A stretch of 64,000 nt of DNA from Oceanobacter mangrovi (GCF_019740315.1 NZ_JAHXZR010000011.1:62001-126000), one strand, 5' to 3'. Shown: positions 46,810 to 56,632, counted from the stretch's first letter. The notes: generated by a model not told the origin, from the letters alone. Translations and numbers: made by a program.

Positions 46810-48090
46810 ATGTCCTACATCATTGATCGGCGTCTGAACGGCAAAAACAAAAGCATGGTGAACCGCCAGCGCTTTTTGAAACGCTATCGCCAGCACATCA
46901 AGGAAGCTGTGTCGGATGCCGTTAATCGCCGTTCCATTACCGACATGGAACGCGGCGAGCAGATCAGTATTCCTGATCGCAATATCCATGAACCCATGAT
47001 TTCCCATGGCCAGGGTGGCAAACAGCATCGTGTTTTCCCCGGCAACAAGGAATTCAATACCGGCGACCAGCTGGAAAAACCCAAAGGCGGTGGTGGCGGT
47101 TCCGGCTCCGGCAAAGCCAGTAACCAGGGCGAAGGTGAAGATGAATTCAGTTTCTTTATCACCAAGGACGAGTTCCTCAACTATCTGTTTGATGATCTTG
47201 AACTGCCCAACATGATCAAGAAAACCCTGTCCCAATCGAAGGAGTTCAAGACCCGCCGGGCCGGTTTTGTTTCCGAAGGCACGCCCAACAACCTCTCAGT
47301 GGTGAAATCGCTGCGTAATGCCCACGCCCGCCGCATTGGCATGGGCGCTGGCAAACGTCGCAAGATCAAGGAGTTACAACAGCAAATCGACGAGCTGATC
47401 GCCGCTGGTAACCCGGACGACAGCATCATTGCCGGTCTGCGCGAAGACATTCAGGCTCTTGAAGCCAAGCTCAAGCTGCTGCCCTTTATTGATGAACTCG
47501 ACCTGCGTTACCGCAACCAGGTGAAAGTACCACAGCCTTCCAGCAAGGCGGTGATGTTTTGCCTGATGGACGTTTCCGGCTCCATGACCCAGGACGTCAA
47601 GGACCTCGCCAAGCGCTTCTATCTGCTGCTGTACCTGTTTCTGGAAAAGAACTACGAACACATCGAAATCGTGTTTATCCGCCACCACACCAGCGCCAAG
47701 GAAGTGGATGAGCAAGAGTTTTTCTATTCCCGTGAAACCGGCGGCACCATTGTTTCCAGTGCTCTCAAGCTGATGGACCAGATCGTCCAGGAGCGTTACC
47801 TGCAAGGTGACTGGAACATCTATGGCGCGCAAGCTTCCGACGGCGACAACTGGGACGATGACTCTCCTGTCTGTGCGCAGATTTTGTCTGAACATTTGTT
47901 GCCGGTTATCCAGCATTTCGCCTATGTTGAAATAACCCCACATGAACACCAGGCACTCTGGTATGCCTATCAGGGCGTTGCCCAGGCCAATGCCAGCCGC
48001 TTTGCCACCGCCCAGATCCGTGGGCCTGGCGATATTTACCCGGTGTTCCGTGAGCTGTTTGCCAAAGAGCGTTACAAGGAGGCCGTATGA
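46810..48090 (+). CDS. yeaH: YeaH/DUF444 family protein with VWA-like domain
   Basis: A 426-residue protein. The N-terminal part contains a basic segment and a Gly/Ser-rich stretch (about 95-110). The C-terminal half is VWA-like, with the metal-site motif DVSGSM ([11 protein letters not shown], about residue 258). Its partner in the trio is PrkA. The function of the family is unknown, beyond co-regulation with YeaG in stress and starvation. A strong ribosome site (AAGGGGG) precedes the start. The next gene overlaps as ATGA. Confidence 0.95.
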   Translation: MSYIIDRRLNGKNKSMVNRQRFLKRYRQHIKEAVSDAVNRRSITDMERGEQISIPDRNIHEPMISHGQGGKQHRVFPGNKEFNTGDQLEKPKGGGGGSGSGKASNQGEGEDEFSFFITKDEFLNYLFDDLELPNMIKKTLSQSKEFKTRRAGFVSEGTPNNLSVVKSLRNAHARRIGMGAGKRRKIKELQQQIDELIAAGNPDDSIIAGLREDIQALEAKLKLLPFIDELDLRYRNQVKVPQPSSKAVMFCLMDVSGSMTQDVKDLAKRFYLLLYLFLEKNYEHIEIVFIRHHTSAKEVDEQEFFYSRETGGTIVSSALKLMDQIVQERYLQGDWNIYGAQASDGDNWDDDSPVCAQILSEHLLPVIQHFAYVEITPHEHQALWYAYQGVAQANASRFATAQIRGPGDIYPVFRELFAKERYKEAV

Positions 48091-49613
48091 GTCTCGAATC
48101 GACCACAACGCCACGCGAGCGTAACTACCTTTCAACCGATTCCGACTGGAACTTCGAGTTGCTGGAAGCCTACGATCGCGAAATTGCCAAAATCGCCAAA
48201 AAGTACCGGCTTGATACCTACCCGAACCAGATTGAAATCATCAGCGCCGAGCAGATGATGGACGCCTATTCGTCGGTGGGCATGCCGATTGGCTACAACC
48301 ACTGGTCTTATGGCAAGCAGTTCCTGGCCACCCAGAAAAGTTACCAGCGCGGCCAGATGGGGCTGGCCTACGAGATTGTGATCAACTCGGACCCTTGTAT
48401 TGCCTATCTGATGGAAGAGAACACCATGCCAATGCAGGCGCTGGTGATCGCCCACGCCTGCTACGGCCACAACTCTTTCTTCAAGGGTAACTACCTGTTC
48501 CGCACCTGGACGGACGCCAGTTCGATCATTGATTACCTGCTGTTCGCCAAAAACTACGTCCGCAAGTGTGAGGAACGTTACGGCGCTGAAGAAGTTGAGC
48601 AGGTGCTGGATGCCTGTCATGCGCTGCAGAACTACGGCGTCGACCGCTACCGTCGGCCACGGCCGATTTCTGCCGCCGAAGAAAAACTGCGCCAGCAGGA
48701 ACGGGAAGATATCCTGCAGCGTCAGGTCAACGACCTCTGGCGGACCCTGCCAAGCCGCAACAGCGAATCCGGCAAGCAGAAAAAACGCAAGTTCCCGGAG
48801 GAACCACAAGAGAACATTCTCTATTTCCTTGAGAAAAATGCGCCGCTGTTGCAGTCATGGCAGCGCGAGCTGGTGCGCATTGTGCGCAAAATTTCGCAGT
48901 ATTTTTATCCGCAGCGCCAGACCCAGGTGATGAACGAAGGTTGGGCCACCTTCTGGCACTACACGCTGCTGAATGAACTCTACGATGAAGGCAAAGTAAC
49001 CGATGGCTTTATGATGGAGGTGCTGACATCCCATACGAGTGTGGTATTCCAGCCGGGCTATGATGCTCCTTACTACAACGGCATCAACCCTTATGCGCTG
49101 GGCTTTAACATGTTCCAGGACATCAAGAGGATCTGTGAAAACCCGACCGAAGAAGATCGCGAGTGGTTTCCGGATATTGCTGGTAAGGACTGGCTCGATA
49201 CCCTCCATTTTGCGATGGAGAACTTCAAGGATGAAAGCTTTGTACAGCAATTCCTGTCACCCAAACTGATGCGCGATTTCCACCTGTTCAGCATTTATGA
49301 CGACGATGAAAAATCCCATTACCAAGTGGAGGCGATTCATAACGACAATGGTTATCGCAAGGTACGGGAAATGCTGGCGCGCCAGTATGACCTGTCGGTT
49401 CGTGAGCCCAATATCCAGGTCTGGTCCGTCGACCTGCAGGGCGACCGTTCGCTGACCCTGCGTCATACCATGCAGGACGGTACCCCACTCTCCAATGACG
49501 TGCATGAAGTAATGAAACACCTGCACTTCCTGTGGGGCTTCGATATTCATCTGGAAACCGTCAAGGACGGTGAAGTGGTCAATCACAAGAGTTGCCCTGA
49601 TACCCGGGCATAA
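48087..49613 (+). CDS. SpoVR family protein (YcgB-like)
   Basis: A 508-residue protein of the SpoVR family, named for Bacillus spore-cortex formation but widespread in non-sporulating bacteria, where its biochemical role is unknown. Recognised by [30 protein letters not shown] and [16 protein letters not shown]. The conserved His and Glu in these motifs may bind metal. Translation is coupled to yeaH by a four-base overlap. It ends the prkA-yeaH-spoVR operon. Confidence 0.95.
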   Translation: MSLESTTTPRERNYLSTDSDWNFELLEAYDREIAKIAKKYRLDTYPNQIEIISAEQMMDAYSSVGMPIGYNHWSYGKQFLATQKSYQRGQMGLAYEIVINSDPCIAYLMEENTMPMQALVIAHACYGHNSFFKGNYLFRTWTDASSIIDYLLFAKNYVRKCEERYGAEEVEQVLDACHALQNYGVDRYRRPRPISAAEEKLRQQEREDILQRQVNDLWRTLPSRNSESGKQKKRKFPEEPQENILYFLEKNAPLLQSWQRELVRIVRKISQYFYPQRQTQVMNEGWATFWHYTLLNELYDEGKVTDGFMMEVLTSHTSVVFQPGYDAPYYNGINPYALGFNMFQDIKRICENPTEEDREWFPDIAGKDWLDTLHFAMENFKDESFVQQFLSPKLMRDFHLFSIYDDDEKSHYQVEAIHNDNGYRKVREMLARQYDLSVREPNIQVWSVDLQGDRSLTLRHTMQDGTPLSNDVHEVMKHLHFLWGFDIHLETVKDGEVVNHKSCPDTRA

Positions 49614-49715
49614 CCCCTTCTCTATCCCACCGGCGGGCTGCCTCAGGCAGCTCGCCCAAGCCTCGGCGTAAAGATCCCACCCGGCAAACCCAGCCATTGT
49701 TTCCAAATACAAAAA

Positions 49716-49729
49716 GTGACGTAAATCAA
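49716..49729. promoter_or_regulatory. Candidate FNR/Anr-type binding site
   Basis: GTGAC-GTAA-ATCAA is close to the FNR/Anr consensus TTGAC/T-N4-ATCAA (one mismatch, the first T). It lies about 90 bases upstream of a possible 38-residue gene, with a weak TTGTTT/CATACT promoter between. Regulation by oxygen is inference. Confidence 0.4.
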
Positions 49730-49808
49730 ACCCAGGTAGTATTGTTTGCCACGGTTGGCCTGATTCATACTGTGGTTATTCTTTCAGGTTGTAACCCGGT
49801 CATTTTAC

Positions 49809-49925
49809 ATGTTCCCAGTACCACACAATCCCCATGAATGGGTTTCCTTTACCCTGTCGTTTTTGGCTATGGCCTCGCTGTTTGCAGCAGCCGGTTATGG
49901 TTTTGGCCGCTGGATGCGCTCCTGA
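49809..49925 (+). CDS. Possible 38-residue single-pass membrane protein
   Basis: A short frame starting MFPVPHNPHEWVSF and ending FGRWMRS, with one likely membrane helix (about residues 13-30) and a positively charged C-terminal end, as expected for an N-out small membrane protein or subunit. The stop directly abuts the stop of the convergent outer-membrane protein gene, and an FNR-type box lies upstream. No clear ribosome-binding site is seen, so the call is tentative. Not recognised. Confidence 0.4.
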   Translation: MFPVPHNPHEWVSFTLSFLAMASLFAAAGYGFGRWMRS

Positions 49926-50816
49926 TCATTGCTGCCGGTCAGGCATTGCCGGGCCCAGCGTAAACGACAGATACGCCGCATTGTGGAACCAGAAGTGACT
50001 GGTTTCGCCACTCTGCTGTTGCAGCGTCAGGTGCTGGCGTAACTGGATACCGGTTTCAAGCGTCAACTGCAGCTTTTCATGTAACGGCAAGCTGGTTCCC
50101 AGCCCCACTTTTACCGACGACCAGGACAAGTCATATGGTTGCCGGTTTGCGACACCACTTTGGGGATGGACGTGCCATTTACCACCATCCGGTCTTGCAC
50201 GAAAAAAGTAGCGTGTTCCTGTATCAGTCATTTTACTGATCTGGGTGAAGGGAAAACCCGCCATAATCTGCCAGCCACCATCCAACTGCGATTCGTAATT
50301 GATGCCAAGCAAAGGCATGAATTTTCCTTCACCAAAGATGTGGTTATATCCCGCACCCAGCATCAAACGCGCATCTCCCCACTGGTAGCGATAGCCAGCT
50401 GTGACATCGATAGCAAGATCGTCTGAGCCAATCGACTCCATGCTGGACGCGACAGTCGGAGCAAAAGCAAACATCAATTGACTTTGCTCATCCAGTTGCC
50501 GTTCCAGACCCGTTTGCAAGGTCACACGATACAACTGAAACCGGTCATCGCCAGCACCCTCAATATGAAACTCTGTCGCAGCAGCACTGGCCGCCAGATT
50601 CAGATGCCAGGAGTCACTGAATTGCCAATGTCCCAGTGGGCCACTCAAGCTGAACTGCTGTAATTCCAGCGACTCATCTCCATCACCTCGAACCTGAGTA
50701 TCAGCTCCCTGCAGAAATTCAGCCCCTGGAGCAACAGAACCAGTCATAGCCGCCACCGGCAAAGACAGCAGGTTGGCAATCACCAAAGTGCTACCTGCTT
50801 TACAAGCGATGTTCAT
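49926..50816 (-). CDS. Hypothetical outer-membrane beta-barrel-like protein
   Basis: A 296-residue exported protein. The ATG at 50816 has GGGAT upstream and gives a signal peptide ending SLPVAA or nearby. The mature part shows alternating hydrophobic strands with aromatic ends (WQFSDSWHLNLAAS, YRYQWGDARLMLGAGY, GGWQIMAGFPF) and ends in a barrel-like strand (AYLSFTLGP). It may belong to a DUF6268-like group, but I am not sure. No partner is evident; the upstream GGDEF gene is on the same strand after nearly 200 bases. Confidence 0.6.
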   Translation of the reverse strand: MNIACKAGSTLVIANLLSLPVAAMTGSVAPGAEFLQGADTQVRGDGDESLELQQFSLSGPLGHWQFSDSWHLNLAASAAATEFHIEGAGDDRFQLYRVTLQTGLERQLDEQSQLMFAFAPTVASSMESIGSDDLAIDVTAGYRYQWGDARLMLGAGYNHIFGEGKFMPLLGINYESQLDGGWQIMAGFPFTQISKMTDTGTRYFFRARPDGGKWHVHPQSGVANRQPYDLSWSSVKVGLGTSLPLHEKLQLTLETGIQLRQHLTLQQQSGETSHFWFHNAAYLSFTLGPAMPDRQQ

Positions 50817-51012
50817 GATAGAAATCCCGATCAATCTGATTAGGCCAGCAGACTAACGCAAGACTGGTTAACGACAGGTAATTTATACAGCACTTATACA
50901 AATCTTTTACATTGTTGTTTTTTACAGCCAGAACACGGCAGCATTACGCTTATTCAGGACAAGCCTGAAAGCGTCAATGCACAGAACGGCTGATTTTAAT
51001 AATCAGCCTGAA

Positions 51013-52155
51013 TCAGCCAATAACCACGCAGTTACGCCCTACCCGCTTGGCCTTGTAGAGTGCGATATCTGCCCGCTTGATCACCTCCTCAAGATGATCT
51101 TCAGACCTGATAGGGGCATATCCCAGACTGGCAGTAACCGGCATAGCCGCTGGCTCTGACGGTAACGAACAGGTGGCAATTTCGGCGCGCAGATTTTCCA
51201 GAATCCGGCCGACTTCATCGCCGTACGGCAAATACAGAATAAATTCTTCACCGCCATAACGGCCAGATATCACACCGTCAACACTGACTCCGGCAATCAT
51301 TCTGGCAATATTACGAATCACCCTGTCGCCGACGTCGTGGCCATACTCATCATTGATCTTTTTGAAGTGGTCGATATCAATCAGGGCAACTGCACCCGCT
51401 GGACTGCCAGCCTCAAATAACTGCCGCAACTGGTTTCCAAAATAACGACGGTTGTGCAGGCCAGACAATTCATCCCGAATCGACTTTTCATAATGCAGTC
51501 CGATCTGGTCGAACAAAAACAGCGACAGCAAGGCCCCCAGCGTCAGACTGTTGATGATAATCTGGCTGACCATTACGGCTTCCATAAAAATATAGGGATT
51601 CGACGGCGTATAGAAACAGACCGTAATCGAAGGTACTGATACCGCCACAATATCCAGCAGCAAAGTCAGGGTAATGATGCGTTCACCGGTTCGGTTGGTC
51701 GCCCGGTGCCGCCAGCAAACCAGCAGCATCGACAGTAGTACCGCCGAAATATTGAGGAAGGCAATATAGGTTCGCAGGTTGAAGGAGTTTTCAACGGTCA
51801 GGTGCAACCAGCCCTGCAGCGCCATTAACCCCAGTACATGTACAACGACCAGCGCCAGATGCCAGCAACTGATACGAATCCGGTACCAGCTCAGCACACC
51901 CAGCGCCAAAAAATGAAAGATCAGCAGATAAATGCCGTTATTGATAACGACCGAATAGATAGCCGGCGTCCAGTTGCGAATCACCAGGGCAAGATACCCC
52001 AGACCGGCCAGCAGAAAAAACAGCATGAAATAGCGGGCTGCAGTCTGCTTGTGTTTTTCCATATGACGCACCACGCCATACATATACAGAAAGCCAATCG
52101 CACTGCAGGCCAAATTGGCGATCACATTGGCAATAAAAACAAACTGATAATCCAT
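51013..52155 (-). CDS. Membrane-bound diguanylate cyclase (GGDEF)
   Basis: A 380-residue protein with an N-terminal region of six or seven helices (about 1-200) that resembles a membrane sensor. A GGDEF domain follows (about 215-380). The active-site signature is intact as GGEEF (RYGGEEFILYLP). The allosteric I-site RxxD at the usual distance before it is absent, so product inhibition at this site is unlikely. The start at 52155 (MDYQFVF) is preceded by AGGAA. No adjacent gene points to a target. It is a single gene. Confidence 0.92.
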   Translation of the reverse strand: MDYQFVFIANVIANLACSAIGFLYMYGVVRHMEKHKQTAARYFMLFFLLAGLGYLALVIRNWTPAIYSVVINNGIYLLIFHFLALGVLSWYRIRISCWHLALVVVHVLGLMALQGWLHLTVENSFNLRTYIAFLNISAVLLSMLLVCWRHRATNRTGERIITLTLLLDIVAVSVPSITVCFYTPSNPYIFMEAVMVSQIIINSLTLGALLSLFLFDQIGLHYEKSIRDELSGLHNRRYFGNQLRQLFEAGSPAGAVALIDIDHFKKINDEYGHDVGDRVIRNIARMIAGVSVDGVISGRYGGEEFILYLPYGDEVGRILENLRAEIATCSLPSEPAAMPVTASLGYAPIRSEDHLEEVIKRADIALYKAKRVGRNCVVIG

Positions 52156-52458
52156 CGCCCGAAATTTCCTGTACGAACTGACAGGCATGGAAGTCAGATC
52201 GATCCGCTATTCATGTTGTAAAAATACCAGTCACGAATTTACCCGATTGTCAGACAGTCATCCAATTTGCGAATGCATTTCAACATTCCACCAGCAGGCT
52301 TAATGCAAGTGATTACTGTCATCAAATGGGTGCACAGAGGGGGGAATTTCAGTAGCAAAGAAAAAGGACGGCGATGTCTGTGCATTGAACAAACATGGCC
52401 GTATAAACCAGAGCCGCTGTTGTCAGGGCCGACTAGCAGTCCCGATCACCTGGCCCAA
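52156..52458. other. Non-coding gap between GGDEF gene and flgT-like gene
   Basis: About 300 bases with no supported gene. It must hold the promoter of the GGDEF gene and the 3' end of the flgT-like gene; a small stem (CCTGG/CCAGG) surrounds the latter's stop codon. I see no strong promoter or terminator. Confidence 0.4.
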
Positions 52459-53673
52459 TCACCAGGCAATGACCAGATCATCTCTCTGGATCGCCAGAGA
52501 GCCAGCGTCGGCGCTCATTTCAGCAATCACAAACTGCGGTTGCACCTGTTTGACCACCACTTCGGTCGCCATGTCAGTCAGTTCGGTACGGGGTTCCAGA
52601 TCAAGGTTGTAGAAGGTCCCGGTGCGGTACACCTGCAACTTGTCACCCGGCCGCAAACCCGCTGCGGCACTGGCTTCGATATGCAGACGATTACCACGGG
52701 AGGCGACGATTCTGGCCATAAAGGGCTGACAACGAATCACTTCACCGATGTCTTCCACCATCGCCGCCATCAGGTTATCGACCTGACCACCATACGGCGT
52801 TTGCCAGAAGGCCGGCGTACCAAAACCAATCATGGCGTTGGGTTTTGGCGTCCAGGCCCCTTTGGTTTCATAACTGCGCTGGAACAGCATGGCACCACTG
52901 AGGCCATCGTGGATAAACAGTTCGGCAACAAACTCGCGCTGTGGCGGTGCTTTTTCCAGTCCTACCAAGGCTGCCCAGCTGCCATTGGCGGCTGGCGCAA
53001 CACGGCCTTGTGATTGCGCCTCACCCAGTTCTCGCACCACGCCAGACACTACATACTGGGCGCCAAGCTGGGTCGCCAGCGCCACCGAGGTGGTCAGCCG
53101 TTGCTGGCTGGTTTCCAGCGATGGCGCGCGACGCGGATCCTGATACAGGCTGATACGGGTAGCATCCAACGCCTGAATAAAACGGCCACGGTTGAGCTGG
53201 TTCACCAGCAACCGTGGTAAATCCTGTTCGATATTCTGCAGCTGTCCCAAGGTCGCCTGCATTGGCCGCGCCAGCCCAAAACCGGCGATGGCAATGGCTT
53301 TGCGATAATGCTGTTCGGTTGCCGCACACATGGCTTCCGGCTCAACATCCACCTTCAGACTGACTTCGTACAGGCCCTGATATTCGCCTTCTTCAATCAC
53401 GTCGACATTACGAATACGGGCCTGACTACGCAGCTGAATTTCGTCCTGATCCATCTCGTTGCCGGTCAGCATCTGGGTTGAACGAATGCTGGCACCAGCC
53501 TGTAAACTGGCCTGCCGCAGAGCATCCTTCAGGGCCTCTTCACGCGCCTGATTAACCGACTGGCCAATCACAGCCTGCCCCGATACTTCAACGGTACGGG
53601 CCTGACTAACAGATGCAAGGTTTACGACAATCAAGGCGCCAAGCGCCAGCCCTGTGAGCTTCAATCGTTTCAT
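52459..53673 (-). CDS. flgT: FlgT-like flagellar outer (H-ring) protein
   Basis: A 404-residue exported protein. A signal peptide ends SVSQARTVEV. The N-terminal domain resembles the FlgT-N/LPP20-like fold (QAREEALKDALRQASLQAG). A middle FlgT domain (about 120-310) and a C-terminal beta-barrel-like domain (about 325-404, GLRPGDKLQVYRTG) follow. FlgT builds the H-ring around the basal body in Vibrio and is needed for stator assembly. It follows a FlgP-like lipoprotein gene by 30 bases. motAB lies elsewhere in this window. Name assigned by domain order and partner, from memory. Confidence 0.82.
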   Translation of the reverse strand: MKRLKLTGLALGALIVVNLASVSQARTVEVSGQAVIGQSVNQAREEALKDALRQASLQAGASIRSTQMLTGNEMDQDEIQLRSQARIRNVDVIEEGEYQGLYEVSLKVDVEPEAMCAATEQHYRKAIAIAGFGLARPMQATLGQLQNIEQDLPRLLVNQLNRGRFIQALDATRISLYQDPRRAPSLETSQQRLTTSVALATQLGAQYVVSGVVRELGEAQSQGRVAPAANGSWAALVGLEKAPPQREFVAELFIHDGLSGAMLFQRSYETKGAWTPKPNAMIGFGTPAFWQTPYGGQVDNLMAAMVEDIGEVIRCQPFMARIVASRGNRLHIEASAAAGLRPGDKLQVYRTGTFYNLDLEPRTELTDMATEVVVKQVQPQFVIAEMSADAGSLAIQRDDLVIAW

Positions 53674-53703
53674 GTGTGTGCCTCCGCGGAAAACCCGTCG
53701 GGC

Positions 53704-54306
53704 TTATTCAATGAAGTAAAATCCAGACTCAGGTACGGCGGCTTCTCCCTTGACGCGGCTGTTCTGACGCTCGACAAACTGGCTCAGTGAAGCGCCACCG
53801 AGTGGCACCCGGCAGTCGACGTTCATGCGCTGGTTATCAACCACCTGCAGACAGTTGCGGAAGCCCTGATCAATAGTCATTTCCAGCAGAGTCTCGACCG
53901 TGCCATCCGGCATCACGTCGGTGCTGACCACCCGGGCACCGTGCAGATACGTTTCCACATAGGTACGCAAGCGGTCATTCTCAACCACCATGTCACGCAC
54001 GGTAGTACTACCCTGAATTGAGGTGCCGTACACCCGTTCGGCCATGACCCGATAGGCATCCATGCGGGCAGCACGAATCGCCATCAGTCGGCGCTGGGGT
54101 TCGGTCAGGTTTTTGTTGTTGCTCATGGCACCATAACCAACCACCCGCAATACCATCGGGGCAATCGGGTCCACCTGTTGTTCAACCGGGGAAAAATAGG
54201 AATCCTTGTCCCGGCCCATACCTGCCTGGCGCATCATTGCGTCAGTACAGCCAGTTATGGTCAGCACCAGGGCAGCGCTGATAGCAATACGAGAAGAAAC
54301 ACTCAT
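53704..54306 (-). CDS. flgP: FlgP-like outer-membrane lipoprotein
   Basis: A 200-residue lipoprotein: leader with lipobox TGC (TITGCTDA, Cys at about residue 19), then an LPP20-type fold (RAARMDAYRVMAERVYGTSI). FlgP forms or anchors the H/T-ring-like basal disk with FlgT in Vibrio and in related polar flagella. The ATG at 54306 is preceded by GGAG. The gene is directly upstream of flgT-like on the same strand and probably co-transcribed; FlgO was not found. Confidence 0.82.
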   Translation of the reverse strand: MSVSSRIAISAALVLTITGCTDAMMRQAGMGRDKDSYFSPVEQQVDPIAPMVLRVVGYGAMSNNKNLTEPQRRLMAIRAARMDAYRVMAERVYGTSIQGSTTVRDMVVENDRLRTYVETYLHGARVVSTDVMPDGTVETLLEMTIDQGFRNCLQVVDNQRMNVDCRVPLGGASLSQFVERQNSRVKGEAAVPESGFYFIE

Positions 54307-54526
54307 CGGAGTCTCCGGCCCTTGGAAGTAAGTTAACCGGGTTATCGGCCGCCGACGGCGCAAATTTAGGGTTTTTTACAGGCTCATCCAGTTACCGTCA
54401 GGCAACCGGCCCGACGGCAATACAGGTACGGCGGCGTACAGCCGAGGTCGCAGACAATAGAGTCGGCTTCCTTGGCTACTTCGAAATCGCTTCTCTGCAA
54501 AGCTTTGGATGCGAGCAATTGATTAG
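54307..54526. other. Intergenic part upstream of flgP-like gene
   Basis: Carries the promoter region of the flgP/flgT pair. I see no FliA- or RpoN-type site that I trust. Short frames in this stretch do not look like coding sequence, though one (DNRVGFLGYFEIAS, near 54450-54490) may be a fragment related to the remnant that follows. Confidence 0.35.
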
Positions 54527-54691
54527 GCCGAACACTGCAACTGGCCTGGTGGCGACGCCTGGTTTGCCCATCTGGAGTGGTCTGATGACTATGCAATCCA
54601 AAAACAGGCTGGCAACAACGGCGCGGAATCACTGGGCCTGCGTGGCACTGTTGAAATCAAGGTCGGCAAGGCTGCCGATATCGTGCTCTGA
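54527..54691 (+). pseudogene. Possible gene remnant (C-terminal fragment)
   Basis: The frame ending at 54691 reads GGDAWFAHLEWSDDYAIQK, then a second part ending VEIKVGKAADIVL before the stop. The composition is protein-like, but there is no start codon or ribosome site, and a stop codon lies just upstream. It looks like the 3' end of a decayed gene. The family is not recognised. It sits in a 700-base gap between the flgP-like gene and a TraF-family gene. Confidence 0.3.
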
Positions 54692-54796
54692 AACACCAAC
54701 AGGCCGGGATCAATTCCCACAACAACCTCCCGACAGCTTCCTGACAATTCCATTAATAGTCACTTTGCCAGAACATTGCATCGCATTTGACCCATC

Positions 54797-54813
54797 TAGT
54801 CAGTTACTGACTA
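54797..54813. promoter_or_regulatory. Perfect palindrome over a candidate promoter, upstream of the TraF-family gene
   Basis: TAGTCAG-TTA-CTGACTA is a perfect 7-3-7 inverted repeat, of the size seen for TetR or GntR operators. It lies between a TTGACC at 54787 and a TAATAC at 54812 (19-base spacing, slightly long) about 200 bases upstream of the coding start. The regulator is unknown. Confidence 0.45.
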
Positions 54814-55012
54814 ATACAGTTGCTGCAAAATTACCGGTACTATTTACAAGTTTTAACAGGTCACCGGCAGTCATCGTCTAGAATTGTCAGCGAACCCGCT
54901 GAAATCGATGTACTACACTGCTTCAGAACAGGTTTGCTCCCCCGCCAACAAGCCGCCACAGCCATAGCGGGGGAACCAAACCGGAACCCTAACCGGAACA
55001 AGGACACCTATC

Positions 55013-56632
55013 ATGCTAAAACGTTCCCTGCTTGCCACGGCTATCACTGCAGTCACCATGGCATCTGCCAACGCCGCACCATTCCTGCCAATGGATGCCC
55101 GTGGCCTGGCCATGGGTAACACCGGCGTAGCCAGCGCCAAACGTGCACACGCTCCAGCCTATAACCCGTCACTGCTGTCCCAGGCCGATAACAGCGATGA
55201 CTTCGCAATCCTGCTGCCTCAGGTGGGCGTCAACATCGCTGATGAAGACGAGATGTATGACACCTTCACCACTATCAACGATGATCTGGTGCCACAGCTC
55301 GAAGATCTGATGGATGAAAACACCGTCGGTAACTTCAACGATAACCTGCAATCCCTGTCTGATGCGGCCGATGCATTGGACTCAGCAATCAGTAGCCTTG
55401 GCGATGTCACCGACCTGAACAGCGCAACAGCAAAAATTTCCGAAATTCGCAGCCGCAACCAGGACGTCAAGGACGCCCTCAGTGCAGTAACGTCCGATCT
55501 GACTTCAGTAGATAACCTCACCGCAGACCTCACCAATCAGCTGAACTCGGTTTCTGGCAGCCCGCTGAGCGGTCGTCTGGGTACCTCCGCCGCGATTGCC
55601 TTCCCGGGTAAAAAATTCGCTGCTGCCATCAGTGTTTCTGGTACCGCCACTTTCTCTGGCCGTGCCTTCTTCACTGCTGAAGACTCCGCGCTGCTGAATG
55701 GTTATGCCGATGCCGGTTTGGCCTACGCCCAGAGTGCCGAACAATTAACCACAGATCTGGATACCTTGCTGGATAACGCAGAGACCGGGTCAGTAACATC
55801 AGACCAACTGACCGCGATCCAGAGCCAGGCTTCTGATACTGCCGGCTTCACCTCAGACACCATTACCACGGCAGCTGGCGATATTTCCATTATCGACAAC
55901 GGCGTGCTGTCTGCTGACGCTGAAGACGCCCAGATGAACTCCAACCTGGAAGTGATCGCGGTTGCCGTGGCTGACGTGGGTCTGTCCTTCTCCCGTGAAT
56001 TTACCTTCTGGGATAAAAAGGTAGCGATCGGCCTGACGCCAAAACTGCAGAAAGTCATCACCTACCACTATGCCGCCCAGGCGGACTATGAAGGTGATAT
56101 TGACGAGCAGGATATTGAAGACACTTCCGAAACCTATACCGGCTTCAACGTCGACCTGGGTGCTTCCTTCCGCTTTGGTGAAACCAACAAGTGGGTTGTC
56201 GGTCTGGTTGGTAAAAACCTGATAAGCAAGAGCTACGATGTTCAGGCGGCAGAAATCAAGGGCAGTGACCCGCTGAACCCATCCTACACCGGGGCCACCA
56301 CTGTCAGTCTGAATCCACAGTACCGTGCCGGCCTGGCCTTTGATGGCGAGTGGACCACCGTTGCGCTCGACGTCGACCTGGTTGAAAACGATCCGATCGC
56401 GTGGGAAAACCCGACTCAATACGCTGCTATCGGTGCTGAATTCGACGTCTGGAATACCGTGCAATTCCGTTTGGGCTACCGCACCAACATGGCCGCTTCC
56501 GATGCCGAAGTTGCTTCCGTTGGTCTGGGCTTCTCACCATTCGGTCTGCACATCGATATCGCCGCCATGGCGAATCCAAACAAGGTTGAAAAAGAAGCCG
56601 GTGTTGCCGCTGAGTTCGGTCTCTACTTCTAA
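55013..56632 (+). CDS. TraF-family (FadL-like barrel) outer-membrane protein
   Basis: A 539-residue exported protein. A signal peptide ends SANAAPF. MDARGLAMGNTGVASAKRAHAPAYNP is typical of the family annotated as conjugal transfer TraF, PF13729. That family is related to outer-membrane barrels and is usually not plasmid-borne. A helical, coiled-coil-like insertion runs from about residue 80 to 180 and again near 230-300. The rest is beta-rich, ending FGLYF with a terminal Phe, a typical barrel signal. No conjugation genes are nearby, so the name does not imply conjugation. It is followed by a strong terminator. Confidence 0.8.
   Translation: MLKRSLLATAITAVTMASANAAPFLPMDARGLAMGNTGVASAKRAHAPAYNPSLLSQADNSDDFAILLPQVGVNIADEDEMYDTFTTINDDLVPQLEDLMDENTVGNFNDNLQSLSDAADALDSAISSLGDVTDLNSATAKISEIRSRNQDVKDALSAVTSDLTSVDNLTADLTNQLNSVSGSPLSGRLGTSAAIAFPGKKFAAAISVSGTATFSGRAFFTAEDSALLNGYADAGLAYAQSAEQLTTDLDTLLDNAETGSVTSDQLTAIQSQASDTAGFTSDTITTAAGDISIIDNGVLSADAEDAQMNSNLEVIAVAVADVGLSFSREFTFWDKKVAIGLTPKLQKVITYHYAAQADYEGDIDEQDIEDTSETYTGFNVDLGASFRFGETNKWVVGLVGKNLISKSYDVQAAEIKGSDPLNPSYTGATTVSLNPQYRAGLAFDGEWTTVALDVDLVENDPIAWENPTQYAAIGAEFDVWNTVQFRLGYRTNMAASDAEVASVGLGFSPFGLHIDIAAMANPNKVEKEAGVAAEFGLYF

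Noticed and set aside
54384-54632. Cys-rich open frame on the minus strand upstream of flgP
   Set aside because: Low protein-like character and overlaps a remnant with better coding signal on the other strand.
55013-56632. Conjugation gene, suggested by the TraF family name
   Set aside because: No relaxase, pilus or other transfer gene is nearby; the family name is historical and the protein looks like an outer-membrane barrel.
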